Positions 1 to 8,225 of a DNA stretch of 64,000 nt are shown here, piece by piece; positions within the stretch are counted from its first letter, which is position 1, and every line of letters begins with the position of its first letter. Location of the stretch: the NCBI GenBank assembly GCA_029861865.1, contig JAOTYL010000004.1, positions 237,501-301,500 on the forward strand, written 5' to 3'. This DNA comes from Myxococcales bacterium. Lineage in GTDB: Bacteria; Myxococcota_A; Polyangia; Polyangiales; Houyiibacteriaceae. A program made the translations under genes and the position numbers. The notes beneath the pieces are model-generated. The model was given only the letters and a program-made list of their open reading frames with translations, was not told the origin of the DNA and did no database searches.

Positions 1-2
1 TT

Positions 3-932
3 TCGGGGGCTAATGTGTTTTACGACTCCATGCTCGTCGACGTCGCAGAGGAAGAAGAGCTCGACCTCGTCTCCGCGCTTGGGTACTCGGCGGGGTACAT
101 CGGTGGCGGGCTCCTGTTCGCGGTGAACGTGCTCATGGTCCAAAGGCCGGAATGGTTCGGCCTCGAGAACCCCGAAAGCGCCGTCAAAGCGTCGTTCTTG
201 AGCGTGGCGGTGTGGTGGGGCGTCTTCACGGTGCCGCTGATGATGTTCGTCCACGAAACCCCGACCGAGGATCGAGCACCGAGGCTCGAGGCCGTGCGGG
301 AAGGCGTCAAGCAGCTTTTCCAAACCCTCAAGGAGATTCGGAGCTTCAAGGTTTTGGTGCTCTTTCTCGTCGCGTATTGGATCTACATCGACGGGGTGAA
401 CACCGTCATCAAGACCGCTGTGTTTTTTGGCGATCGCGTGCTCGGACTCGAGCAGGCCGCACTGATCACCGCGCTCCTCGTGACGCAATTCGTGGCATTC
501 CCATCGGCCCTTGCCTTCGGTGCGCTCGGACAACGGATCGGGCCCAAGCCTGCCATCCTGATGGGTCTCGGTGTCTACCTGGCCGCCCTGGTCTACGCTT
601 GGCGCTTCCTCGAAGATGCGGGCGACTTCTACGTGCTCGCCGTGGCGATTGGGCTCGTCCAAGGCGGCGTACAGAGCCTCTCGCGCTCTCTTTACGCACG
701 CCTCGTCCCCCCTTCCAAGACGGCGGAGTTCTTCGGGTTCTTCAACATGGTCGGCAAGTTCGCGACGATTTTCGGTCCATTGATGATCGCCTTCACACCG
801 ATGGTAGTCCCGGGCGCAGACGAGCGAGACGGTATCCTGTCGCTCACCCTCTTGTTCCTCGTCGGCGGCTTCCTCCTCAGCCGTGTACGCGTAGCCGACG
901 GCATCGAAACCGCGCGCCGATTCGACGACTGA
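3..932 (+). CDS. UMF1-type major facilitator transporter, C-terminal part (5' end outside window)
   Basis: The reading frame is open to the left edge, so this is the last 309 or so residues of a longer protein. The GTG at position 15 is probably internal, because the codons before it continue the same helix (NVFYDSML). At least eight hydrophobic helices can be seen, with a charged loop around residues 80-100 of the visible part, which is typical of the central loop of a 12-helix MFS carrier. The opening motif and the late PSKTAEFFGFF segment match the UMF1/Atg22-like subfamily. These proteins sit in the inner membrane; the substrate of the bacterial members is not settled. It is followed by a convergent lipoprotein gene 40 nt away. 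Confidence 0.8.
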   Translation, partial: SGANVFYDSMLVDVAEEEELDLVSALGYSAGYIGGGLLFAVNVLMVQRPEWFGLENPESAVKASFLSVAVWWGVFTVPLMMFVHETPTEDRAPRLEAVREGVKQLFQTLKEIRSFKVLVLFLVAYWIYIDGVNTVIKTAVFFGDRVLGLEQAALITALLVTQFVAFPSALAFGALGQRIGPKPAILMGLGVYLAALVYAWRFLEDAGDFYVLAVAIGLVQGGVQSLSRSLYARLVPPSKTAEFFGFFNMVGKFATIFGPLMIAFTPMVVPGADERDGILSLTLLFLVGGFLLSRVRVADGIETARRFDD

Positions 933-972
933 CCCTCGAGACCTGGCCGCTCACCCGGCACCCAGCGGGCGC

Positions 973-1473
973 TTATGGTTCGGGAAATACGAGTGGGTCG
1001 ACGCACATTCCCAACGTCGGAGAGACATTGGGTGCGTCACCATAGAATTCCGAGATCCGTCGGCAATCGTACGCGGGTCCCGGCCCATCGCCGCAACTCG
1101 GTGAGCCGCCATCGGGATCACAGAAGAATGCGCACACGCGGTCTGTCGTGTTTTGGCTCGCGATCAGGTTGCATCCGTACCCGACATCGCACCCATTGAT
1201 GAACTGGCAGGGCTCGTCCTGGACCCCGTTCATGCCGACGGAGGCGCAGAGCTGCTCGCCGGTTTCCAAGTTGACATAGCAACCGTCATCACCGGTGCAG
1301 TCTTGTTGGAGCGGATCACACTCCGGAGCAGCACCACCGGAACCGCCAGAGCCTCCTGCGCCGGCGCTACCGCCTGTTGCCCCGCTACCGCCGCTGCCAG
1401 TGCCGTCGCCATTGCCGCACCCGTAGACCGCCAGCGCCAGAGCCACCAAGAAAGAGAAAACCGTCTGCCTCAT
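973..1473 (-). CDS. Cys-rich lipoprotein with Gly/Ser linker
   Basis: A 166-residue secreted protein. The start is ATG at 1473, chosen because GGGAGGTGG lies just upstream and a typical signal peptide follows at once; the frame stays open further upstream but encodes no plausible protein. The lipobox ends VYGC with Cys19 as the predicted lipid anchor. A low-complexity Gly/Ser/Ala linker (about residues 20-47) leads to a domain with twelve cysteines, probably disulfide-bonded in the periplasm or at the cell surface. No family is recognised. Lipoproteins with this linker design are common in Myxococcota. It is transcribed divergently from the DUF924 gene. Confidence 0.75.
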   Translation of the reverse strand: MRQTVFSFLVALALAVYGCGNGDGTGSGGSGATGGSAGAGGSGGSGGAAPECDPLQQDCTGDDGCYVNLETGEQLCASVGMNGVQDEPCQFINGCDVGYGCNLIASQNTTDRVCAFFCDPDGGSPSCGDGPGPAYDCRRISEFYGDAPNVSPTLGMCVDPLVFPEP

Positions 1474-1538
1474 GACCACCTCCCGTAAAGCCCTTGTATC
1501 ATTCTTTGCAGGGCTGGCGGGGTGACCATGCCGCCCAT

Positions 1539-1548
1539 GATATATATC
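1539..1548. promoter_or_regulatory. AT-rich 10-bp palindrome GATATATATC between divergent genes
   Basis: A perfect palindrome in otherwise GC-rich DNA, placed between the lipoprotein start at 1473 and the GTG at 1553. TATATA at 1541-1546 lies 6 nt before that GTG and can be read as a -10 box on either strand. No good -35 was found at 16-18 nt on the plus strand, so this is only a candidate divergent promoter core. Confidence 0.4.
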
Positions 1549-1552
1549 AGGA

Positions 1553-2179
1553 GTGGCGACTGGTGAGGATGCGTTCGAAGCGGTGCTCGAGTATTGGTTC
1601 GGCCCGCTCGATGGTGAGCTCGACTTTCCCAGGGACAAGAAACAGCTCTGGTGGATGGGGGGTGAAGCGATCGATGCGGAGATCCGTGAGCGCTTCGGCG
1701 GCTTGGTCGAGGAAGCCCTGGCCGGCGGCCTTTCCGATTGGGGCGAGAGTGCGCGCGGGCGCCTTGCGCTCGTGATCCTTCTCGACCAGTTCACGCGAAA
1801 CCTAGGGCGGGGGACGCCTGCCGCATTCGCCGGCGACAAACGAGCGCTCTCGGTTTGTCTCGAGGGGATCGACCGCGGTCAAGACAACCAGCTACGGCTG
1901 ATCGAACGCTCTTTTTTCTATATGCCCATGATCCACGCCGAGGACGCGAATGTGGCGCAACGGTGTCTCGGCGTGTTCGGTCAGCTCTCGGACGAGATCG
2001 CGAGCTGCGGCGTCGAGGACCACCCCAACTTTCTGTCGCATGCACAAATGCACGCCGACATCGTCATGCGCTTCGGCCGCTATCCGCATCGCAACGAGAT
2101 CCTCTCCCGGAAACCAACGCCTGAAGAACAGGTGTATCTCGAAGAGGGTGGTCCCACGTTTGGTCAAAAGAAGTCGTGA
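1553..2179 (+). CDS. DUF924 family protein
   Basis: A 208-residue soluble protein with the hallmarks of DUF924: an N-terminal FWFG-like start (EYWFGPLD), the ILLDQFTRNLGRG segment near residues 76-89, and the HAEDANVAQ stretch after an aromatic helix. It is an all-helical fold of unknown biochemical role. The start is GTG, because an in-frame TGA lies at 1538-1540 and no other start codon lies between. AGGAG abuts the GTG and is too close to act as a normal ribosome site, so initiation may be leaderless from the TATATA box. The dipeptidase gene follows after 37 nt on the same strand. Confidence 0.85.
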   Translation: MATGEDAFEAVLEYWFGPLDGELDFPRDKKQLWWMGGEAIDAEIRERFGGLVEEALAGGLSDWGESARGRLALVILLDQFTRNLGRGTPAAFAGDKRALSVCLEGIDRGQDNQLRLIERSFFYMPMIHAEDANVAQRCLGVFGQLSDEIASCGVEDHPNFLSHAQMHADIVMRFGRYPHRNEILSRKPTPEEQVYLEEGGPTFGQKKS

Positions 2180-2204
2180 ACAAACGAGGCCGTCCGCTGA
2201 GTGG

Positions 2205-2210
2205 TATAAG
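2205..2210 (+). promoter_or_regulatory. -10 box TATAAG, 6 nt before a GTG start
   Basis: TATAAG is followed by six bases and then the dipeptidase GTG at 2217, so a transcript starting at the usual distance would begin on the start codon. No Shine-Dalgarno sequence lies between. The -35 region is poor, so use of this box is inferred. Confidence 0.45.
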
Positions 2211-2216
2211 CGGCCG

Positions 2217-3380
2217 GTGAAACGCGCCCTTTTGACTGCCGCCGGGGTTCTCGCGGTCTTCGTGGTCGCCCTCCTCTTGTTCGCGCCCGCGATCGTCGAT
2301 CGCGCGGCCAATCGGGTGCTCAACGCGCCGCCGTACACCACGAGCGCAGACGCCGAAAAGCTCTATCGCGACCTGTTCGTCGTCGACCTGCATGGCGACC
2401 CGCTGCTTTGGGACCGCGACATCAATGAACGCCTCCGCCACGGAGCGGTCGACCTCCCGCGTTTGGTGGAGGGCAACGTCGCAATTCAATGCTTCTTCAT
2501 CGTCAGCAAATCACCGTACGGCCAGAACATCGACCGCACCGAAGACGACTCCGACGCGATCACCGCCCTCGCCATCCTTCAAGGATGGCCGCGGGAGACT
2601 TGGGACAGCCTTCTCGAGCGGGCCCTCTTCCAATCCGAGCAGCTGCACCGGCTTGCGGAGCGTTCGGGGGGCAGACTCGTGGTCATCCAATCGAAGAGCG
2701 ACCTACGGCGATATCGCGAGGCGCGCGCGCAGAACACCGACGTCGTTGGCGGAATTCTCGGCGTCGAGGGGGCCCAGGTCCTCGAAGGCGACATCAACAA
2801 CGTCGAAAAGCTCTTCGACGCAGGCGTCCGCATCATCGCCCCGACTCATTTCTTCGACAACGACATCGGCGGCTCGGCCCACGGAGTCGAAAAAGGCGGG
2901 CTCACCGAGCTCGGCGCGCAGATGATCGCCGACATGGAAGCACGGGGAATCTTACTCGATCTCGCACATGCATCACCCGCGCTCATTCGCGACGCCCTCT
3001 CCATCGCAACTCGACCGGTCATCGTGTCACACACGGGGGTCAAGGGCACCTGCGACAACAACCGCAACCTCAGCGATGAGCAACTCAAGGGGGTCGCCGC
3101 TACGGGTGGTGTCATCGGGATCGGTTATTGGGAAACGGCGGTGTGCGGCAAAGATGCCGCTGCGGTCGCACGTGCGATTCGGTACACGGTCGATCTCATC
3201 GGGATCGATCACGTTGCGCTAGGCTCGGATTTCGATGGCGCAGTCCCGGTTCCGTTTGACACGACGGGCCTCGCGCTCATTGCAGAGGCTCTGCTCGACG
3301 ATGGCTTCGCCGAAGAAGAGATCCGCAGGATCATGGGCGAGAACGCGGTGCGGGTCTTCGAGCAAACCTTGCCGGAGTAG
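2217..3380 (+). CDS. Membrane dipeptidase, peptidase family M19
   Basis: A 387-residue zinc peptidase of the renal-dipeptidase family, which cleaves dipeptides including ones with a D-residue. A single N-terminal transmembrane helix (residues 4-23) places the catalytic domain in the periplasm. The metal-site residues are all present: His59 and Asp61 in DLHGD, the bridging Glu184 in GVEGAQ, His251 in LAHAS, His272 in VSHTG and Asp338 in GSDFDG. The frame is open well upstream across the DUF924 gene. The GTG at 2217 was chosen because the signal-anchor begins there and a TATAAG box sits 6 nt before it. A role in peptide or peptidoglycan-fragment turnover is likely. Confidence 0.9.
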   Translation: MKRALLTAAGVLAVFVVALLLFAPAIVDRAANRVLNAPPYTTSADAEKLYRDLFVVDLHGDPLLWDRDINERLRHGAVDLPRLVEGNVAIQCFFIVSKSPYGQNIDRTEDDSDAITALAILQGWPRETWDSLLERALFQSEQLHRLAERSGGRLVVIQSKSDLRRYREARAQNTDVVGGILGVEGAQVLEGDINNVEKLFDAGVRIIAPTHFFDNDIGGSAHGVEKGGLTELGAQMIADMEARGILLDLAHASPALIRDALSIATRPVIVSHTGVKGTCDNNRNLSDEQLKGVAATGGVIGIGYWETAVCGKDAAAVARAIRYTVDLIGIDHVALGSDFDGAVPVPFDTTGLALIAEALLDDGFAEEEIRRIMGENAVRVFEQTLPE

Positions 3381-3448
3381 GCTTTATCCGGCCGATATAG
3401 CGTCGGACGTGACGTGCGGCCCGCCGAGGCGTATGGTTCCTCGGAGCC

Positions 3449-4081
3449 ATGCGAATCGTCGCCCACACGTTTGCGGTGCTTGCTGCTCTGTCTATCCACC
3501 TTCCGATAGGGTCCGCTCAGAGCGACGTGTTCGTCACGCTGACCAAGGGCAGGTTGCTGATGGCGGGCGGTCAGCGGGTTGTCGTCACCCAAGAGCCGGC
3601 GCCCGCGGCGGTCGTCCTCGAGGCGCCACCCGCTCCCCAAGTCCGCTTCAGCGATCCCCCCCGGTCTCCCTTTACGGGTGCGATCTGGGTCCCAGGCCAT
3701 TGGACGCACGGGGCGGAAGGCTTCGTATGGACGGACGGCCGTCACATTGCCCCCAAGCGAGGCCACGCATTCGTCCCGCCGCGCTGGGTCTTCTTTGCCG
3801 GACACCACCTCTTCTTTGCGGGCTTCTTCGTCCCGCATCGGGTGTTCGTGCGCAGCTTCTTCAACACCTTCCATTTCAGCGGTGATCCGTCGAACCGCAC
3901 AAGCTCGGCGACTCGGGACCGGGGCCCCTACTGGCCGATCGGAGTGTCGCGACCGATCGTAGGCACGCCAAGCAAGAAGGGGCGCGGCCCTTATTGGCCG
4001 CTCGGCTTGGGTCCTCCCACCGTCCTCAACACACGTGGGGGCGCGCCCGTAGGGCTCCGGCCCACAACCGCCGTCAAGTAG
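3449..4081 (+). CDS. Secreted protein with YXWGXW-like repeats
   Basis: A 210-residue exported protein. The signal peptide ends near GSAQS (about residue 24). The middle holds a tryptophan/proline pattern (WVPGHW, VWTDGRH, FVPPRW) like the YXWGXW repeats of small periplasmic or surface proteins, followed by an aromatic and His-rich stretch around residues 110-145. Near the C-terminus a short RGPYWPIG / RGPYWPLG unit occurs twice. The start ATG has GGAG three bases upstream. Its function is unknown. It ends 7 nt from the convergent TRAP-binding-protein gene. Confidence 0.7.
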   Translation: MRIVAHTFAVLAALSIHLPIGSAQSDVFVTLTKGRLLMAGGQRVVVTQEPAPAAVVLEAPPAPQVRFSDPPRSPFTGAIWVPGHWTHGAEGFVWTDGRHIAPKRGHAFVPPRWVFFAGHHLFFAGFFVPHRVFVRSFFNTFHFSGDPSNRTSSATRDRGPYWPIGVSRPIVGTPSKKGRGPYWPLGLGPPTVLNTRGGAPVGLRPTTAVK

Positions 4082-4088
4082 ACTGCGG

Positions 4089-5075
4089 CTACTTCCTCCC
4101 GACGATCTTGCTGACCTCTTCGAGCAGAGACTTCGAGTAGAGGCGTCCCGCAAGTGACCAACGGGCCGTGTATTGGACCGCCTGCCACGAAGAGGCGCTT
4201 CCGATGAGATTGATGACCTTGAGGCGCTCTTTCAGCTTCTCGGTGGTTTCGTCATCCAACTTCTTGCTGTCGAGGCTGTACACCTGAGTCTCGAGGAATT
4301 TTTTTCCTTCCGGAGGTAGGGCGTCCACCTTTTCCTTCTTGATGATGAAGGCGCCCACGACGATCCCGCTCGACTGTTTGGCCATCGTCTTCAGCTTCGT
4401 AAACCACTGGAAGCTCATCACGGCAACCGAAGACGCGATGACGGTGTCGATCATTCCGGTCTGAAGCGCGGAGTAGACCTCGGGAAGGCCGAGCAAGACA
4501 CCGTTCGCACCTGCCGCCCGAAGGAAGGCCTGCATCGTCGGCGAGTCGCGCCATGCCCAAGGACGAGCGCTCCGAAGGTCGTTCGGCGCACGAATCTTAT
4601 TTTTGGAGAACATCCGAACACGCCCCGCGTCGCCCCACGCGATCAGCTCGTAGCCCGCCTTTCGAAAGAGCTCCTCGAACCTAGGCCCGAGCTCATTTCG
4701 TACGAGCTCGAGCTCTGGGTAGGTCACGATCAGCCCCGGGGCCTGCAAGACCAACACCGGTCGAACCAGCGCACCCAAACCCGCCGAGGTGATCAGTGCA
4801 CCATCGAGCTGACCAACGCGCATCTTGCGCACGACGGTGCTCTCATCCCCGGCGACCCCGCCATAGTACATCTGCAGTTTCACCTGGCCGTTGGTGGCGT
4901 CTCGCATCCCGATCTTGAGCTTTTGGTATTCTTCGCCGAGCGGCGATTGCCTGGGCGCCAAGGTGGCGATGCGGATGTTGTGGATGGCTTCGGCGCGGGC
5001 CTCGGTGGCGAACGAATCGCCACTGACGCTGCTGATCAGCAGGCCAAGAACGAGCAATAGAAGGGCGTTGCGCAT
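4089..5075 (-). CDS. dctP: TRAP transporter solute-binding protein, DctP type
   Basis: A 328-residue periplasmic binding protein of the DctP family. The N-terminal hydrophobic signal is followed by the mature start IRIATLAPRQSP, the usual ligand-domain opening. The VGQLDGALIT and LQTGMIDTV segments are conserved family features, the latter preceding the hinge. Such proteins deliver organic acids to a DctQM membrane pair, but no dctQ or dctM gene is nearby, so the partner must be elsewhere or the protein works in another role. ATG at 5075 is preferred over the in-frame TTG four codons earlier. No clear Shine-Dalgarno sequence precedes either. Confidence 0.85.
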   Translation of the reverse strand: MRNALLLLVLGLLISSVSGDSFATEARAEAIHNIRIATLAPRQSPLGEEYQKLKIGMRDATNGQVKLQMYYGGVAGDESTVVRKMRVGQLDGALITSAGLGALVRPVLVLQAPGLIVTYPELELVRNELGPRFEELFRKAGYELIAWGDAGRVRMFSKNKIRAPNDLRSARPWAWRDSPTMQAFLRAAGANGVLLGLPEVYSALQTGMIDTVIASSVAVMSFQWFTKLKTMAKQSSGIVVGAFIIKKEKVDALPPEGKKFLETQVYSLDSKKLDDETTEKLKERLKVINLIGSASSWQAVQYTARWSLAGRLYSKSLLEEVSKIVGRK

Positions 5076-5186
5076 CCGGCGAGGCAAGCACGTTCAGCCC
5101 GTTCTCTCAAGGGAATTCTCTCCTCGATCCTTCCCCGGGTTGACTTCGCTCCCTGGTTGGATTGTGTTCTCAAAGGAGAATCTGGA

Positions 5187-5987
5187 ATGCAGCGTGAAGC
5201 CTCGACCATCTCGATCGCAGTCCCCTTGCTGGGGATACTCACGCTGGTCGTGTCCGTTTCCTTCCACCCGGGGTGCAAAGCGGCCCAACTCACCAGCCAC
5301 GGTACGGAAGTGGCGCTGCTGGGGAGCGAGCCGAGCGGCTGCGAAGAGCTTGGCGAGGTGATCGCATATGGCGGCGGGATCGTCGGTGGGTATTCGAAAA
5401 AGAAAGTGCTCAGCGAATCCGCAAACAACAACGCCCGGAACCAGGCCGCCGAAATGGGGGCCACGCACATTCTCCTCGAAGAGCCAGACCTCGTCCATGG
5501 CACCGGTAAGGCCACCGAACACGAGATGCAGCCCGCGATGGGGCACGGGGATGGGGCTCACGCGACCGCGACCGTCAGGGGAATCGCCTACAAGTGCCCC
5601 CCGGGGGCGGTACCACAAGGGGTCGCCCAGACGCTGCCCGAGGTCGAGAACCCACCGGCTGCGATTTCACTCCTGCCTCTAGGCAAGCTAGAGCGCGTCG
5701 TCGTCTTCCAAAAGCTCCCGCCGACCCCGACCGCTAAAGCCTCCGAGGTCGAAGTGCTCCGACTCGACGATGAGGCCGAGGTCCAGCAAGTCGCCGACTC
5801 ACTCTCGGAGTTGGCGGTCGACCCGCTCAAGTATGTGCCGACGCACCGCGTCGAGCTCGTGGGTGAGCTCGGGACCCAGTCGTTGCTGTATGGGTTCGGC
5901 TATCTGAAGTACGCCAACGCGACGTACAGGCTCACCACGGGGACCTTCGAACGAGTTCTCCAGCTCGTCGAGCTGCCCGAGCCCTAG
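5187..5987 (+). CDS. DUF4156-like lipoprotein
   Basis: A 266-residue protein whose first 130 residues resemble the DUF4156 family of small lipoproteins (GCEELGEV, NNNARNQAAEMGATHI). A hydrophobic signal ends in HPGC, an imperfect lipobox, so lipid attachment is likely but not certain. The C-terminal half, after a proline-rich bridge, is not recognised. The start ATG at 5187 is fixed by AAAGGAG at 5172-5178. Residues 115-135 are rich in His, Gly and Met (MGHGDGAH). Its function is unknown and it stands alone. Confidence 0.7.
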   Translation: MQREASTISIAVPLLGILTLVVSVSFHPGCKAAQLTSHGTEVALLGSEPSGCEELGEVIAYGGGIVGGYSKKKVLSESANNNARNQAAEMGATHILLEEPDLVHGTGKATEHEMQPAMGHGDGAHATATVRGIAYKCPPGAVPQGVAQTLPEVENPPAAISLLPLGKLERVVVFQKLPPTPTAKASEVEVLRLDDEAEVQQVADSLSELAVDPLKYVPTHRVELVGELGTQSLLYGFGYLKYANATYRLTTGTFERVLQLVELPEP

Positions 5988-6125
5988 AAGCGATTTCGCC
6001 GTGCGCTTCGAACAGCGCTGACGGTACGACAAACGACTCCGCGTGAAAAGGGTCTTCTGCATCCCCCAGAAAAACGGGGTAGACAGACGCCTTGCGAACG
6101 GTGCATTCTCCCGGACGAACGCTGG

Positions 6126-6164
6126 TTGGCGTCAAGGATGTAGCTGATTGGCGTAACGGATGTA
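6126..6164. repeat. 17-bp direct repeat, 22-bp period, upstream of the barrel gene
   Basis: TTGGCGTCAAGGATGTA (6126-6142) and TTGGCGTAACGGATGTA (6148-6164) differ at two positions and are offset by 22 bp, about two helical turns. They end 18 nt before the GTG of the downstream outer-membrane protein gene. Spacing and position suggest a tandem binding site for a regulator that docks on one face of the DNA. This is an inference; no family site is recognised. The rest of the 5988-6182 gap shows nothing clear. Confidence 0.5.
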
Positions 6165-6182
6165 ATGAGGCGGAGGTGCGAC

Positions 6183-8195
6183 GTGAAGTATAGCTGGATC
6201 GCGGTAGCCGTGTTTGCGTTGGCGTTGGCTTCGACTGGGTTGGTTTCAGCACAAGATCCCGGGACGGTCGACACCGAAGCGGGTAAGGGAGATCCGACCG
6301 AGAAGGAGTGGCTGGAACAGCAGAAGCAAGCACCGGACGAGACCACCGAGGAAGCCTGGCTCGAGGAGCAGGGCGGCAAGATCGACACCGAAGTAGAGCT
6401 CCGGCCAGGCACCGAGGGCGCAGCCGCGCAGCCTTACAAGCCGTATGAGCCTCCTAAGGTCAAGAAGAAGGCCGTGCGTGACCGAGATCCAGACGAGGAC
6501 ATCATCCCCCTCAAGTTCCACTTCCATGGGTACTACCGCACTCGCTACAACTGGGTCGGTAACGTACCGACGCCCAAGGGCAGCGATCCCAACGTTTCCA
6601 ACCAGCAGTTCCCGACCAAGAACGCCTCCTATGGCTACATGCGGCTCCGGCTCGACCCTGAGGTCACCTACGGCCCCAACCCCGATCTCCCCATCGCGCG
6701 TCTTCGCTTCACCATCGACGGCTTGGACAACGTGGTCTGGGGCGACAACGCCCGTGTGTTCAGCGTCCCCCTCTTCGCGGTAGACCAGTCCAAGACAGAC
6801 ATCAATGGCTTTGACCTCACCGAATCGCTGAAGCTCGAGCGCGCGTGGATAGAGTTCTTGGTGCCCATTGGCCAGGTTCGCGTGGGCCGCATGGAGTCCC
6901 AGTGGGGCGTCGGGCTTCTCACGCATGCCGGCAACGGTCTAGCCGAATGGGGTGACTTCTTTCGAGGCGAAACCTTCGATCGAATTCTGTTTGCGACACG
7001 TCCGATCACGATCGCCAGGGCCATCTCGAAAGGTGATTCGCGCCAGACGCCGCTGATCTACGCGTTCGTCTACGACCGACTCACCCAGGACCCCGTCATC
7101 GACTCCACGATAGGCGCTCCTCCTGATGCCACCGGGGCGTTGAACCAGGCTAACTTCAAACCCTTCTACACCGTGTTCCCCGAGCGCTCGGTATTCCCAA
7201 ACGCCTACCTCACCAACCTCGACCGACGCGTGAGCGAGATCGTCAACGTGCTGGCTTGGTTCGATGAAGACTACGGCCGACGCGAAAGCGATGAGCTCTT
7301 CGTCGGCGCCTACGTCGTTTACCGATGGCAGCGGTCGACCGAGAGCCGAATCACGATCCCTGACGTGTCGTGGCGATTGAAGCACAGCCTCAAGAAAAAA
7401 CGGAACTTGGCGATCACGACCGAGGGCGAGTTCTACGCGATCCTTGGACACAGCGGCGCGCTAGCCTTGACCGAGAATCCTGCCTACGGCACCAACACCC
7501 CCTGTCCCCGTTCGCCAGCAGGGCCTTGCAACCGAGGCGAGGCAAGGATCTACAACGTCCTTGCGCGGATCGGTCTCATGGACGAGGGCAACTGGTCCAC
7601 CCAGCTCGAAGGTGGATACGCGTCAGGCGACTACAACATCACCTCCGGGGCGTTGCCCCCAAACGAGCTCGAGCCTGGGCCAGATTGCGTGGCCAATGGT
7701 ACGTGCAAGCCGACGCTCACGACCCGAGGTTTCAACGAGAACGTCAAAGTCGGCCTCTTGATGTTCCAGGTCGCGCAGAAGGCTGTGACCTTTCAGGCCC
7801 TCAATCCGTTCAACGCGGTAGAGCTTGGCGCCACTGGAAGCGTCTGGAACGCGAAGTACTTCATGCCGAGCTTTAGGTTCACGATCGTTCCAGGGCTCGA
7901 GGTACACACCCAGCTTCTGGTGGCTTGGGCTGCTGAGCTCGACCCCTGGATCTACGGGAACAAAGTCACCTCGTGCGGCTTCAAGTCCGAGTGCTTTTAT
8001 GGCTGGGAGGCGGACCTGGCCCTACGAGCCAGGATAGGGGCCAACGACATCGTGTGGATCGACCTCGAAACGGGCATGATGCAGCCGTACAGGGCGTTCA
8101 CCGATGTCGGTAATCCCGCCGAGGGTACTTTCGGTGGCGGTCTCAGCAGCGACTGGCTCTGGACTGTACAGATCCGTGCTGCCATGGTCTTCTAA
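6183..8195 (+). CDS. Predicted large outer-membrane beta-barrel protein
   Basis: A 670-residue exported protein. The start is GTG at 6183 with GGAGGTG six bases upstream; the ATG at 6165 has no ribosome site. A signal peptide ends at LVSAQ (about residue 23). An acidic stretch (about residues 30-90) rich in Glu, Trp and Gln follows. The remainder alternates polar and hydrophobic residues with many aromatic girdle-like positions (GYYRTRYNW, YGYMRLRLDPEVTY) and the protein ends in Phe, as outer-membrane barrels usually do. Four cysteines fall into two close pairs, in predicted loops. It looks like a porin or alginate-export-like channel, but no family is assigned. Confidence 0.65.
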   Translation: MKYSWIAVAVFALALASTGLVSAQDPGTVDTEAGKGDPTEKEWLEQQKQAPDETTEEAWLEEQGGKIDTEVELRPGTEGAAAQPYKPYEPPKVKKKAVRDRDPDEDIIPLKFHFHGYYRTRYNWVGNVPTPKGSDPNVSNQQFPTKNASYGYMRLRLDPEVTYGPNPDLPIARLRFTIDGLDNVVWGDNARVFSVPLFAVDQSKTDINGFDLTESLKLERAWIEFLVPIGQVRVGRMESQWGVGLLTHAGNGLAEWGDFFRGETFDRILFATRPITIARAISKGDSRQTPLIYAFVYDRLTQDPVIDSTIGAPPDATGALNQANFKPFYTVFPERSVFPNAYLTNLDRRVSEIVNVLAWFDEDYGRRESDELFVGAYVVYRWQRSTESRITIPDVSWRLKHSLKKKRNLAITTEGEFYAILGHSGALALTENPAYGTNTPCPRSPAGPCNRGEARIYNVLARIGLMDEGNWSTQLEGGYASGDYNITSGALPPNELEPGPDCVANGTCKPTLTTRGFNENVKVGLLMFQVAQKAVTFQALNPFNAVELGATGSVWNAKYFMPSFRFTIVPGLEVHTQLLVAWAAELDPWIYGNKVTSCGFKSECFYGWEADLALRARIGANDIVWIDLETGMMQPYRAFTDVGNPAEGTFGGGLSSDWLWTVQIRAAMVF

Positions 8196-8225
8196 CCGGG
8201 TATAGCCAAGAGAGAGGAACCAACC

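Noticed and set aside
973..1839. Longer version of the first lipoprotein gene
   Set aside because: The extra 122 codons are antisense to the DUF924 gene, while ATG 1473 has a good ribosome site and a signal peptide.
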